NCBI GenBank assembly: GCA_903834925.1
Contig: CAILLA010000212.1
Coordinates: 1 to 57,715 of the forward strand
DNA: 57,715 nt
From: an uncultured Schlesneria sp.
GTDB lineage: Bacteria; Planctomycetota; Planctomycetia; Planctomycetales; Planctomycetaceae
Direction: 5' to 3'
Below, in pieces: positions 35,890-45,241 of this stretch (positions within the stretch are counted from its first letter, which is position 1; the number at the start of each line of letters is the position of its first letter). The position numbers and the translations under genes were made by a program. The notes beneath the pieces were generated by a model, which worked only from the letters and a program-made list of their open reading frames with translations, was not told the origin of the DNA and searched no databases.

Positions 35890-38043
35890 TCAGGCGGTCG
35901 TACGATTTCCGACAAAGCCCTCGAGCAAAATGACTGCCAGCAAAGCACAAGCGACCCAGTGCCAGATTTCGTCGCGCTGAAATTCGACATTTGTCTTGAG
36001 GGCGTTTTGACGATTCGACGATCCTTCGTCATCCACAAATTTCATCGCGAAGCGGTCTTCGAATTCCTGGCGGTTACACCGTTCCACATCCGACTCGCGC
36101 GGGCTCGTGTTCACGACATCCGCGTACCGCTGAAACTGAAAGACCCCAGGAATCGACGGTGACGCATTCGTCGCGTTCTCCGGCGTTTGGTTCTGCGACT
36201 TGCCAGCCTTCGCATCCTGCGTCCGTAGATCCTCTTGATCATCCTTCATCTCGGTATCAATGAACTTCGATCGTACACGGCCCCCTTGTGTCATACCGAC
36301 TTCATAGCCAAGCATTTGATGTACCAAGGGCAGGAACAACCGGCTGCGAGACCAATCGCTCCAGTCGCGACCGCACGAAATTGTGACCCAAAGGACGGTT
36401 CCGTCTCCAACATGTCGTTCGAGCACGGCAGGATGGCCGGTACCAAATTCCACAAGAGTATTCGCGTCCAGCGATGGAGTTACCTGCGTATACGCGGCAA
36501 AAATCAGACGACGCAGGTCACCATGCTGCGGATCACTCAGCGGCTGCAATACCGGATGCGATGTGTCCCACTTCGCCAGCCGAAATGGAAGGTCAACGGT
36601 AGACTTCGTATCACCAATGACACCCACATTCAGTCCGACATTTGTCAGAGTGTCGGTACTCCTGGCATTCACTTTCTCGCCGGTAAAAACCAATAATCCA
36701 CCTCCACCACGAACAAAAGACGCCAGTTTCTCTGCGGACTCAGCTTTCAAGTCGGCGACATTCGACAGAATAACGGCGTCGAATCGGCTCAGATTGGGTA
36801 GCGACGATTCATTGTCAAAGACCACAACAGCCGGGTCGAAGGGACTTTCCGAAAACGCTTCCCCCTCGTTCGCCAATCGCAGCGCCGCTTCGACGAAGTA
36901 GGTTTCGCTGGTGATGGACGAATTGTGATCGCCGCCATTCAGCACCAGAACTTTGTATGCAGGCTTCGCCGCGATTGCGAAGAATCTTTGATTATCGAAT
37001 GCCAGGTCATCATCGTATTCAACGACGATGCGCCCCTGCCAAAGTCCTTCACTTAGAGGTGGCAATTCAAAATCGAGTGAGATTGTTGATCCGGGTTCAA
37101 GCTTTACGCGTTCACGTTTCGTAATCCGCTCGGCTAGCTTTGAAAAATCTGTCGTCTGAGTTGGCAACATCGACGAACCTGGACTGCTTTCACCGCTCTT
37201 CGTCTCTCGGTCGTCCAGTCGTCCAATTTCCATCACAATCGGAATCTCGGTCAACGTGAACGCGCCACCATGTTGGATCGAAGTTTTGACCGTTGTGGTT
37301 TCGCCAGGTCGAATCCAGGGGCGAGGCGTTCGGATTTCAATCACCGCCACATTGTTGACGACGGGGTTTCCAAAATCGTGAAGGTACGATGTGACGTCGG
37401 CCGGCATCGCCTCGACGTCTGTCCAATCAAGGCCTGATCGCTGAAGATCCGTAAACAAATGCAATTGTTTGCGGCCGGCCGGAGCCTTGACACAAATATC
37501 TCGCGCCCAGGCAATGGCTGAGCCGTAATTGGTCGCTCCAAAACTTGATTTCGGAGTCTGCAACCGTTCCAGCACGTTGTCGCGAGTTGCGTTTTCCGAC
37601 TCGCTGGTCATCGTGAGCGGACGCACTTGATGATCGAAAAACGCCAGTTCAAACTTCGTTCCTGGCCCCGCCGATTCAACCAGCTTCTTTGCCTCTGACA
37701 CCGCTTGTTCGATCAGTCGACCCCGTTCCCCTTTGAGCTGCATCGTGGCGGACTGGTCGATCAAAATCACCAGCAATTCCTTTGCTCCGCCGGTCTCGGC
37801 AGCCGAGAAGTACGGTCGAGCAAACAATCCGACCAAGAGCGCCACAAACGCCATCCTCAACGCAAGCAACAGCCAGCGCATCACCTTTCGTCGGCGCGCA
37901 TTTTCTTCCAGGACGATCCGCAGGAATCGAATCGTTCCCAACTCAACTCGCTTCGTTTTCAAGCGGAAGAAGAGATGGATGAGGATTGGGATTGCAATTG
38001 CGATCAATCCACCGAGAAACGCTGTTTGCAAAAAGTGTGGCAT
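35890..38043 (-). CDS. BatA-domain membrane protein with von Willebrand A domain
   Basis: 717 residues. The BatA N-terminal region is textbook: FLGGLIAIAIPILIHLFFR (8-26), RVELGTIRFLR, then RRRKVMRWLLLALRMAFVALL. The vWA domain starts LLVILIDQSATM with the MIDAS DxSxT at 96-100. A later amidotransferase-like fold (ALRLANEGEAF, then FDAVILSNVADL and GGGLLVFTGEKV) and a C-terminal helix (WHWVACALLAVILLEGFVG) complete it. Proteins of this type sit in the inner membrane facing the periplasm and are operated by MoxR ATPases in aerotolerance-like operons. It is 49 bases downstream of the DUF58 gene. Confidence 0.92.
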   Translation of the reverse strand: MPHFLQTAFLGGLIAIAIPILIHLFFRLKTKRVELGTIRFLRIVLEENARRRKVMRWLLLALRMAFVALLVGLFARPYFSAAETGGAKELLVILIDQSATMQLKGERGRLIEQAVSEAKKLVESAGPGTKFELAFFDHQVRPLTMTSESENATRDNVLERLQTPKSSFGATNYGSAIAWARDICVKAPAGRKQLHLFTDLQRSGLDWTDVEAMPADVTSYLHDFGNPVVNNVAVIEIRTPRPWIRPGETTTVKTSIQHGGAFTLTEIPIVMEIGRLDDRETKSGESSPGSSMLPTQTTDFSKLAERITKRERVKLEPGSTISLDFELPPLSEGLWQGRIVVEYDDDLAFDNQRFFAIAAKPAYKVLVLNGGDHNSSITSETYFVEAALRLANEGEAFSESPFDPAVVVFDNESSLPNLSRFDAVILSNVADLKAESAEKLASFVRGGGGLLVFTGEKVNARSTDTLTNVGLNVGVIGDTKSTVDLPFRLAKWDTSHPVLQPLSDPQHGDLRRLIFAAYTQVTPSLDANTLVEFGTGHPAVLERHVGDGTVLWVTISCGRDWSDWSRSRLFLPLVHQMLGYEVGMTQGGRVRSKFIDTEMKDDQEDLRTQDAKAGKSQNQTPENATNASPSIPGVFQFQRYADVVNTSPRESDVERCNRQEFEDRFAMKFVDDEGSSNRQNALKTNVEFQRDEIWHWVACALLAVILLEGFVGNRTTA

Positions 38044-38092
38044 GCCGTCCGGTTAACCATTAATCGTGAAAGTGAGTGACTCGGTCACCTCG

Positions 38093-38980
38093 TTAAACCT
38101 TTGCTCGTCGAACTAGATAATCGACGAGTGCCTGATCCAGGGGATCGTCAGTTGTCGTTTCAATGAGATCGACACCCCGGTTAAGGCAAAGTCGACTCAC
38201 TTCGCCGCGCCATTCGTCGATCGCCGCCATGTACTTCTCTCGGACCCCGTCTGCATGAGTTGTAATTTCTTCGCGCGACTCTAAGTCGGTGAAACAGATA
38301 TTGCCGTCCAGTGGCAGATGCCGCTCCCACGGATCCCACACCTGAAACGCCAGCACCTCATGCTGACGAAACCGAAGTTGATCCAGCCCACGCGTGATCG
38401 CAGGCAGGTCATCGAAGAAATCGCTGATGATGACCACCATGCCTCGATGACTGCAAAGTTCGGCCGCCTGATGAAGAGATCGCGAAGCATCGGACTTCGG
38501 CCGCGCCTTCGTGCTGGCGATCACTCGAAGGATCTCCTCCAGTTGATGCGGCTTCGCTCGCGGTTCGAGATGCGCCACGACCTCATCCGCGAACAACGTA
38601 ATGCCGACCGCGTCGTGCTGTTTCAAAGCCAAATGAGCGAGCGCTGCCGCTAGTGTGGTTGCATACGACAGCTTGCTGATCCCCTTGCTGGCACACTCCA
38701 TTGACCCGCTGACATCCACCAGCAGGTGCAGGTTCATGTTCGTCTCGGCGTCGAATTCCTTCACGTACAGTTTCCTGGTTCTCGCATACAACTTCCAATT
38801 CACATGCCTGAGATCGTCACCCTGTGCGTACTCGCGGTGCGAGGCAAATTCAACGCTGAATCCGACAAACGGACTGCGGTGCAGCCCGTGCAGGAATCCT
38901 TCCACGATTCCGCGCGCCCGCAGTTCAAGGTTGTCGAGCCTTGAAAAGAAGACGGGATCGGTGATTGTTTCGAGACCCAT
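38093..38980 (-). CDS. DUF58 / vWA-like protein
   Basis: 295 residues, cytoplasmic, a typical DUF58 partner of MoxR. The signature GDDLRHVNWKLYART lies at 54-68, followed by KLYVKEFDAE and the MIDAS LLVDVSGSM (87-95, DVSGS 89-93). MVVIISDFFDD lies in the second half. Spacing to the MoxR gene (72 bases) and to the BatA gene (49 bases) supports one transcript. MoxR ATPases are thought to act as chaperones that load metal or cofactor onto, or remodel, such vWA proteins; the specific target here is unknown. Confidence 0.95.
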   Translation of the reverse strand: MGLETITDPVFFSRLDNLELRARGIVEGFLHGLHRSPFVGFSVEFASHREYAQGDDLRHVNWKLYARTRKLYVKEFDAETNMNLHLLVDVSGSMECASKGISKLSYATTLAAALAHLALKQHDAVGITLFADEVVAHLEPRAKPHQLEEILRVIASTKARPKSDASRSLHQAAELCSHRGMVVIISDFFDDLPAITRGLDQLRFRQHEVLAFQVWDPWERHLPLDGNICFTDLESREEITTHADGVREKYMAAIDEWRGEVSRLCLNRGVDLIETTTDDPLDQALVDYLVRRAKV

Positions 38981-39052
38981 TTGTCGGTTACCTGAACATC
39001 ACGAACGGTTGTTTCCAAATCAGTTTCCGCAGAAGCAATCTGCGACAAGACT

Positions 39053-40084
39053 TCACTTCTTTTCCTCAGTGGGAACCGCTTCAAGCAATCGATTGACCAG
39101 GCCATCGCTATTGATGTTGTCAGCCCGTGCGTGGAAGTTGAGAACAAGCCGATGCCGCAGGACCGGGTGCGCGACCGCTTTAATGTCGTCGAAATCGACA
39201 TGGTATCGCCCCGCCAGAATGGCTCGGGCCTTAGAACCCAAAACCAGAAATTGCGATGCGCGCGGACTGGCTCCGTACGAAATGTACTTGTGAATGGCTT
39301 CCAAAGCCTTTGGCGACGCTCCCGAATCAGGCATGCCAGGCCGTGTTGCGGCGACCAGTCTGGCGGCGTACCGGACAACGCTGTCAGCGATCGGAACTCC
39401 GCGGACCAACTCCTGTAATCGAATGACTTCTTCCGCACGCAAAACGGCTCCCGCTTGCCCGGTCAGATTGCTGGTCGTTCCCTTAATGATCAAGACTTCC
39501 TCGCTGACCGTCGGATATTTCACCTTCAAGTTGAACATGAATCGGTCGAGTTGTGCTTCAGGTAGCGGATATGTCCCTTCCATTTCGATCGGGTTCTGGG
39601 TGGCGACGACGAAGAACGGTGGTGTCAGTTTGTAGGTTTCGCGACCGACCGACACTTCCCCTTCCTGCATCGCCTGAAGCAACGCGGCCTGAGTCTTGGG
39701 CGGAGTGCGATTGATTTCATCGGCAAGCAGAAAGTTCGTGAAGATCGGGCCTTTGAGAAACGACACGCTGTGTTTTCCGGTTGCCTGATCTTCTTCCATC
39801 ACGTCTGTCCCGGTGATGTCAGCCGGCATCAGATCGGGCGTGAATTGAATCCGACGAAACTCCATCTCAAGCGTCTTCGCAAGAGTCCGTGCCATCAGCG
39901 TCTTTCCCAACCCGGGCACGCCGTGCAACAGAATATGACCTCGACAGAGCATTCCGATCAGTAGCGAATCGATGATTTCGTCCTGCCCGATCACGACCTT
40001 GCCAAGCTCGTGCTTGATCTTCGTTCTCGCTTCGCGCAAGCGTGCAACCGCGGCGGCATCGTCATTGGGAATGGCATTGGACAT
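39053..40084 (-). CDS. MoxR-family AAA+ ATPase
   Basis: 343 residues. Walker A is GVPGLGKT (55-62) and Walker B LLADE (119-123), followed by INRTPPKTQAALLQAM. Sensor 1 lies in ATQNPIEMEGTYPLPEAQLDRF and the C-terminal lid around RAILAGRYHVDFDDIKAVAHPVLRHR. GGAG lies eight bases before ATG 40084. It heads the MoxR-DUF58-BatA-DUF4175-coiled-coil-vWA series, which resembles aerotolerance (Bat) operons. It follows the EF-hand gene by 73 bases, so it may be read through from upstream. Confidence 0.96.
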   Translation of the reverse strand: MSNAIPNDDAAAVARLREARTKIKHELGKVVIGQDEIIDSLLIGMLCRGHILLHGVPGLGKTLMARTLAKTLEMEFRRIQFTPDLMPADITGTDVMEEDQATGKHSVSFLKGPIFTNFLLADEINRTPPKTQAALLQAMQEGEVSVGRETYKLTPPFFVVATQNPIEMEGTYPLPEAQLDRFMFNLKVKYPTVSEEVLIIKGTTSNLTGQAGAVLRAEEVIRLQELVRGVPIADSVVRYAARLVAATRPGMPDSGASPKALEAIHKYISYGASPRASQFLVLGSKARAILAGRYHVDFDDIKAVAHPVLRHRLVLNFHARADNINSDGLVNRLLEAVPTEEKK

Positions 40085-40157
40085 GAATATGGCTCCGAGT
40101 TGGTTAATTGCGTTATTAGGAAATGGCTTCGTATCAGGATCAACAATTCAAAGTCAT

Positions 40158-41951
40158 TCACCGATTTGTTTGCAGTGGCGCATCGCTCGCCGATCCTTCT
40201 TTTGGTATCGCTTCTTTGGGTACGACATCGGTCTTCGGCTTTGGAGAAATCGACGCGGCCGCTTCCCTGGGATCAATCAGGTCATCACGATCGGCGTCGA
40301 GTTGTTCGAAGGCATCGCGTGGGCCAAGGAATTCTCGCCACGTAATGTCACCGTCATTATTCCGATCCCAACGCTGGAACCAGATCGGTCCGACGGGAGT
40401 TGGCTTGACCGAGGCAACCGGCGACTGGGGTATCCTGACGTTGACCATTCGTTCCGGGTTCCCGAACGGATTGAAGACCCCTCGCACAAACTCGATACGA
40501 TAACGGCGGGCCGGTTCGCTGCTGGATAGCCCCGGCTTTCCATCGCGTTCCATCTTGGAAAGTGTCTTATCGGCATAACGCATTTCGCGAACGGAAAGAC
40601 GGCGGTCGCCGTTGGTATCCAACGCACTAAAGAAGCCTGCGCCATCGTCATACGCTGTGACCTGGCATGTCGCAGCGACAGGCTCCCCGCGCGAACGAAT
40701 GAATTCCTTCATTTCTTCGCCGAAGATCTTTCCGTCGCCATCCGTATCAATCTGATCGAACAGTCCTCGCCCAAATCGCTCGCGAACCATTGTTTCGTCT
40801 TTTTCAAGATATCCATTATTGTCGATGTCGAGTTCGTTGAAGATTCGCAGGGCGATGGCCATTGAGGCTTCAAAGGGATCGACTTCACGCGTCGAAAACG
40901 TCACGACAGCGTTGGGAAGCGTCACTTTCGCCAGATCGCTTGTCGAATCGGCCTCATTGCGATCACTGGCCGAAGTGATTACGCGAAGCATCGGGACACC
41001 CGGTGTTCGAACGACGTCAACCGCCAGTTCAATATCGATCGGTGCCTTCTTTAAGCCGCCAAGTTCTTTCAAATTCAGCTGGCCGTCACCATCAGTGTCG
41101 CAGGCCGCCAGCTTTTCCTTGGACCAGCTTAGCTCGTCGGGCGACAACTTGTTGTTCCGATTCGTGTCATATTTCTTTAACAGCAATGCGGGAAGCAATG
41201 TCTGATTCGTGTCGCGAATGATTTCCGCGACCGAAGTACTTGGCCCCTTGGGCGCCGTCGGTATCACCAGAATGGGCGTTGTTGGTTGAACCGGGGCTGG
41301 AGCGAATTCTTCGAGAGTCACGCACTCGTCATCATCAGCGTCCTTTGCCAGTAGCCCGTCAACCGAGTCGGCCATTTCGGATTCACTGATCACTCCATCG
41401 CCGTTGACATCCAGGTTCTTGAAGACTTGATCGTCCGTGGACGAGGTGTCGGTGTTTTGCCGATACACGACCGATTCGCCCCCAAGTTGCTCGATTCGTT
41501 TGATGATATCATTCGGCGAGACGGTGAGGTTTGTGCCGAGCGACTTCACGAATTCCTTCGCGCCCGGTCGCTGCTTCTCACGAAACAACGACGATCGATC
41601 GGCTTCTTCTCGAGTCAATTTGCCGTCCCCATTCGTGTCGAGGGACTTTAGTAATCGTTCCATCGTGGATCTTCGAGCCTCTGCCGGAGACATCTGCCCG
41701 ACCGACACATGAAGCCGCACATGTAATGGCCCATTGTCGAGCATCAGGATGACATCACGTGTTTCGCCGGGCGGTGAGGCTGGCGTATCGGCTGCGCTGA
41801 GACCTGATGCCGCAAGTGTCGTAACAATGACAAGCATGCAGCCGACGATGCCCATCGGGAATCGGGCAATGTTCGACCTTCGCGTTACAAGCGGAAACCT
41901 GGGCGTATCGCATCGCGCGAACCGCTTCAGACTGTCAATTAAGTTGTTCAT
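40158..41951 (-). CDS. Secreted protein with about ten EF-hand motifs
   Basis: About 597 residues. A signal-anchor segment (FPMGIVGCMLVIVTTLAASG) sits near residue 35-55, a rather long distance from the chosen ATG 41951 (GGGGGGT eight bases upstream); ATG 41855 just before it is an alternative. EF-hand calcium loops recur throughout: DTNGDGKLTREE, DVNGDGVISESE, DADDDECVTLEE, DTNRNNKLSPDE, DTDGDGQLNLKE, DIDNNGYLEKDE, DTDGDGKIFGEE, DTNGDRRLSVRE, DRNNDGDITWRE and DADRDDLIDPRE. Proteins like this accompany DUF1501/DUF1549 pairs in planctomycetes. A calcium-dependent exported scaffold is likely; no enzymatic motif is seen. Confidence 0.9.
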   Translation of the reverse strand: MNNLIDSLKRFARCDTPRFPLVTRRSNIARFPMGIVGCMLVIVTTLAASGLSAADTPASPPGETRDVILMLDNGPLHVRLHVSVGQMSPAEARRSTMERLLKSLDTNGDGKLTREEADRSSLFREKQRPGAKEFVKSLGTNLTVSPNDIIKRIEQLGGESVVYRQNTDTSSTDDQVFKNLDVNGDGVISESEMADSVDGLLAKDADDDECVTLEEFAPAPVQPTTPILVIPTAPKGPSTSVAEIIRDTNQTLLPALLLKKYDTNRNNKLSPDELSWSKEKLAACDTDGDGQLNLKELGGLKKAPIDIELAVDVVRTPGVPMLRVITSASDRNEADSTSDLAKVTLPNAVVTFSTREVDPFEASMAIALRIFNELDIDNNGYLEKDETMVRERFGRGLFDQIDTDGDGKIFGEEMKEFIRSRGEPVAATCQVTAYDDGAGFFSALDTNGDRRLSVREMRYADKTLSKMERDGKPGLSSSEPARRYRIEFVRGVFNPFGNPERMVNVRIPQSPVASVKPTPVGPIWFQRWDRNNDGDITWREFLGPRDAFEQLDADRDDLIDPREAAASISPKPKTDVVPKEAIPKEGSASDAPLQTNR

Positions 41952-42062
41952 CGCGATTACCCCCCGCGTTTCCGCTGCCGTAAACTGACCACCACGAGGC
42001 ATGCACAAGAATGGGCATGGCCCTCTTGTTGCACAGTGCTCGCCCCCGCTTTGTCATGGCGA

Positions 42063-43406
42063 TCAGCCTTGCGAATTCTTTTTGACTTTCTTTTCTGACT
42101 CAGGAATCGCTGCGATTTCTTCGATCACCTTTCCGCCTCGATCGACTAATGGAACGGGACGACCTTCGGGCGAGATATTTTCGTGATCAGGACTGACTCC
42201 GATCCCCGCACACATCGTCGCATACAGGTCCGCAATTTTGACGGGTCGTTCGGTCACTTCAGTTCCCGCCTTTCCTGTACTTCCAATAACCTGTCCCCCT
42301 TTGACTCCGCCACCACCCAGAACCGTCGACCAGGCGAGTGGAAAATGATCGCGACCCGTGGTGGCATTGATCTTTGGAGTACGACCAAATTCACCCATCC
42401 AGACGATCAACGTCGATTCAAGCAAGCCGCGATCACGAAGGTCAGACATCAACGTCGACCAGGCCGGATCGAGCGTCTCACAATTGCGTTTCACTGCGTT
42501 GAAATTGTCCGCATGAGTGTCCCAGCCTTCGAGCGTCACTTCGACAAACGCCACGCCACGTTCAACCAGTCGACGTGCCAGCAGGCATCCCTGCCCGAAT
42601 CGGTTGCGTCCGTATTTGTCACGAATTGCTGCCGTTTCCTCGTCGAGCTTGAAAGCCCCTTTCGCGTTTGTCTCGATCATTCGGCGAGCTCGTTCGAAGT
42701 TCGCCGTATGCGATTTCGTCGAGGCTCCTTTTGCTGACTTGCTGAAATCATCCTGCAAGAACTTGGAAATCTCGAAGCGTCGTTCCATCGACTCCTTCGT
42801 CACACCCACAGGTGCCTTGAGGTTCTCGATCGACAGGTTGGCGCGGCTTTCGGGATCGTTGCTGTCACCCGATACGACAAGAGGAGCATAGTTCGGGCCG
42901 AGAAATCCTGGACCACCCACGTCTCCAAACCGCATGGGAGCGATGCTGACATACGCGGGAAGATCACTCGACTCGTCACCGAGCTTCTTGGCGAAAAGCG
43001 AGCCGATGCTCGGATAGTTGAGCGCCTCCTGGCCGGGTCGATGCCCCGTCAGCATCAATCGAGTCGCCCGATCATGATCACCTTCCGCAGTCGTCAAACT
43101 GCGAATAATGGCCATGTCCTTCATCTGCTTGGCGACACCCGGAAGGTTTTCACTGATTCGAATTCCCGGCACCGAGGTTTCAATGCTTTTCGATGGACCG
43201 CCATTCGGGTGGTCGGTCTTCAAATCCACGGTGTCCGTTTGACTGGGACCGCCCGCCATCCACAACAGAATGAACGCCTTGTGTTTTTCCGCCCCCTCGG
43301 CAACGGCCGCCGCCCGCGCCATGCGAGGAAGCCAGCCGGAATACGACACACCAAATGCACTGGCCAATGAGAAATTGACAAAGTCGCGTCGCGTCAATGT
43401 GGACAT
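42063..43406 (-). CDS. DUF1501 protein with Tat signal
   Basis: 447 residues. The N-terminus STLTRRDFVNFSLASAFG is a Tat-type leader (TRRDF), so it is exported folded. The conserved body is seen: FILLWMAGGPSQTDTVDLK (sulfatase/alkaline-phosphatase-like start), GIRISENLPGVAKQMKDMAIIRS, GDHDRATRLMLTGH, VEVTLEGWDTHADNF and VWMGEFGRTPKIN. DUF1501 proteins are numerous in planctomycetes and always pair with DUF1549/1553 proteins, as here (120-base gap). The fold is alkaline-phosphatase-like, but activity is unproven. GAGG lies eight bases before the start. Confidence 0.95.
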   Translation of the reverse strand: MSTLTRRDFVNFSLASAFGVSYSGWLPRMARAAAVAEGAEKHKAFILLWMAGGPSQTDTVDLKTDHPNGGPSKSIETSVPGIRISENLPGVAKQMKDMAIIRSLTTAEGDHDRATRLMLTGHRPGQEALNYPSIGSLFAKKLGDESSDLPAYVSIAPMRFGDVGGPGFLGPNYAPLVVSGDSNDPESRANLSIENLKAPVGVTKESMERRFEISKFLQDDFSKSAKGASTKSHTANFERARRMIETNAKGAFKLDEETAAIRDKYGRNRFGQGCLLARRLVERGVAFVEVTLEGWDTHADNFNAVKRNCETLDPAWSTLMSDLRDRGLLESTLIVWMGEFGRTPKINATTGRDHFPLAWSTVLGGGGVKGGQVIGSTGKAGTEVTERPVKIADLYATMCAGIGVSPDHENISPEGRPVPLVDRGGKVIEEIAAIPESEKKVKKNSQG

Positions 43407-43526
43407 GGCTTGAACCTCACAAATAACGTTTCAAACTGGGATCAGAAACCGATTTTTGACTAACGAATGTTGGTCGGGGAAAGGGAAAACGTAGACTTAC
43501 CAGCAGGACGATTCCGGCCTGCTGAC

Positions 43527-45140
43527 TCACTTTTCTAATACAAACTCGGGACTGTTGAGCAGGCCCCAGAAGATTTCGGCATAGGCTAGTTTCTGATGTT
43601 CATCATCAGGTTGTTTGGCAATGTAGTCCATCAGGAATTGCTTCTCTTCCGTCCGAGGGACTCGGCTGAAAACAGCGAGATACAGCGTGTTAAGCTTGTC
43701 TTCCGAGTTGAGAAACGGTGCCTCGACAACACCTCGTAGCGTGCGGCTCTGATCCAGATCCGTTGCTTCCGTTGTGATCCGTCCATTCATCAGTAGCAGC
43801 GTCTGAGGAATTCCCGCTCGAAACTCTTCCGGGTTGTTGGAGGCCGCTTCGTTCATCCGCGCGATCAACTGATCCCTCAATCCGTTGAAGCGAGCACTGC
43901 CATCCGCACTTCCTACGGGTAAGGACAACGCTTGTTCGAGCGAGTTGAAAACCTGCTCGGGGGTCAATGTCTTCACAATCCGTAACCCTGGAAGCACCCC
44001 TGCCAGTGATTCGTCCGTTGCGGCGCATTGACGCTGATAAAGCTGACTTTTACAGATGCCACCGATCAACCATCGCAGATCGAACTTCGCTTCAATGAAC
44101 TTCTTCGAAAGCTCGTCCAGAATCTGTCCCTCTGCGGTCGATGGTTTATCGAGATCATCCACCGAGTCGGTCAGACCGCGTCCGATCAAATGCAGCCAGA
44201 CTCGATTCACCGCCGTGGCGGCAAATTGTGTGTTGTTTCGAGAGGTCATCCATTCGGCGAGAATTTCTCGCGAAGTTTTTCCATTTTCAAATCTAGGCTT
44301 TTCACCACCGAGAAACATCGCCTCGTAATCAACGGTCCCCGTCTCGGGCCGAATCTTTGCATCGGGCAGATCACCCACAACACCGTTCTTGATTCCCGAG
44401 AAGAAAGCTGCCATGCCCCAGAAGTCTTTTTGCTTCCATTCTGCAAAGGGATGATCGTGACACTCGGCACAGCCGATGCGAACCCCCAGAAACATTCGAG
44501 TCACCGAGCTGGCGGCGGACTCAGGCTTGCCTCCAACAACTTGAAAGTACATTGCCGGTCCACCCGAGCGAATTCCCAGCCTTGCATTTGCAACCGTCAT
44601 TGCGGTCTGAGGTTCATTCTTCGCCGTAATCAGGCTCCGAACCATCTGGTCATAGGGAACATTGGTCGAGAATTGTTCTTTGAGCCAAGGCTCGAGTCCA
44701 ACGGCGGCCTGTGCTTCGGGCGAGTTGCCCGGCACCATCATCCGTCGCCAGAGCGAGGCCCAATGTGCTGCCGTTCGTTCCGCGTGTTTTTGCGGCCGAC
44801 GCGTGTCATTTAACAGTTGGTCAATCAACGTGTCTCGTTTATACGCCCCCTGATAGGCCAGAAATTCGCGAGCCTCGGAAACGGCTGGGACCGAGCCTGA
44901 GAGATCAAGATAAGCCCGCTTCAAGAACGTGGCGTCGTCGACAACGTCAGGAGGCGAAATCGCTGATTGATTCCAGGCTTCGGCGAACTTCGCATCAATC
45001 CAGCGCGCCAATTCCGTCGACGACTTGATTACTTGGATGTACTTTGATTCGTCCGGCGAATCAGCACCCAGAACCAGCGGAACGGTGCTGCTTGAGAGTA
45101 GAACAAGGACGACAAAGCTCCAAAGGAATTTGCTCATCAT
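43527..45140 (-). CDS. DUF1549/DUF1553 protein with CXXCH motif
   Basis: 537 residues. A signal peptide (SFVVLVLLSSSTVPLVLGA) is followed by DUF1549 (WNQSAISPPDVVDDATFLKRAYLDLSG, the usual 'RR..YLDL.G.P' core in slightly altered form), then GCAECHDHPFAEWKQKDF with a CxxCH (heme-type or metal) motif. The DUF1553 C-terminal half has AVNRVWLHLIGRGL, SKKFIEAKFDLRWLI and QRQCAATDES. The family is secreted, works with DUF1501 proteins, and its reaction is unknown. It is the first gene of the minus-strand run, and two operator-like dyads lie 64 and 87 bases upstream. Start ATG 45140 or 45137, with GGAGG about ten bases away. Confidence 0.95.
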   Translation of the reverse strand: MMSKFLWSFVVLVLLSSSTVPLVLGADSPDESKYIQVIKSSTELARWIDAKFAEAWNQSAISPPDVVDDATFLKRAYLDLSGSVPAVSEAREFLAYQGAYKRDTLIDQLLNDTRRPQKHAERTAAHWASLWRRMMVPGNSPEAQAAVGLEPWLKEQFSTNVPYDQMVRSLITAKNEPQTAMTVANARLGIRSGGPAMYFQVVGGKPESAASSVTRMFLGVRIGCAECHDHPFAEWKQKDFWGMAAFFSGIKNGVVGDLPDAKIRPETGTVDYEAMFLGGEKPRFENGKTSREILAEWMTSRNNTQFAATAVNRVWLHLIGRGLTDSVDDLDKPSTAEGQILDELSKKFIEAKFDLRWLIGGICKSQLYQRQCAATDESLAGVLPGLRIVKTLTPEQVFNSLEQALSLPVGSADGSARFNGLRDQLIARMNEAASNNPEEFRAGIPQTLLLMNGRITTEATDLDQSRTLRGVVEAPFLNSEDKLNTLYLAVFSRVPRTEEKQFLMDYIAKQPDDEHQKLAYAEIFWGLLNSPEFVLEK

Positions 45141-45203
45141 GGTTCATTCGCCTCCAGAAACCGGCCGATCAAGAAAGGAGAAAAAGCGACCCGGCACCAA
45201 AGA

Positions 45204-45241
45204 TAGACAACCTGTCTACATTTATCAAGATATTCTGTCTT
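45204..45241. promoter_or_regulatory. Two tandem operator-like dyads upstream of the DUF1549 gene
   Basis: Dyad 1: TAGACA-ACC-TGTCTA (45204-45218, perfect). Dyad 2: AAGATA-TTC-TGTCTT (45227-45241, one wobble). Both have six-base arms and a three-base spacer, and their centres are 23 bases apart, about two helical turns. Such sites suit a dimeric winged-helix repressor. The BlaI-type protein of this locus is the obvious candidate, by inference only. Confidence 0.5.

Noticed and set aside
43527-45140. A true c-type cytochrome
   Set aside because: There is a single CAECH motif embedded in the DUF1549 domain, without the distal ligand and fold cues of a cytochrome; heme binding is possible but cannot be claimed.
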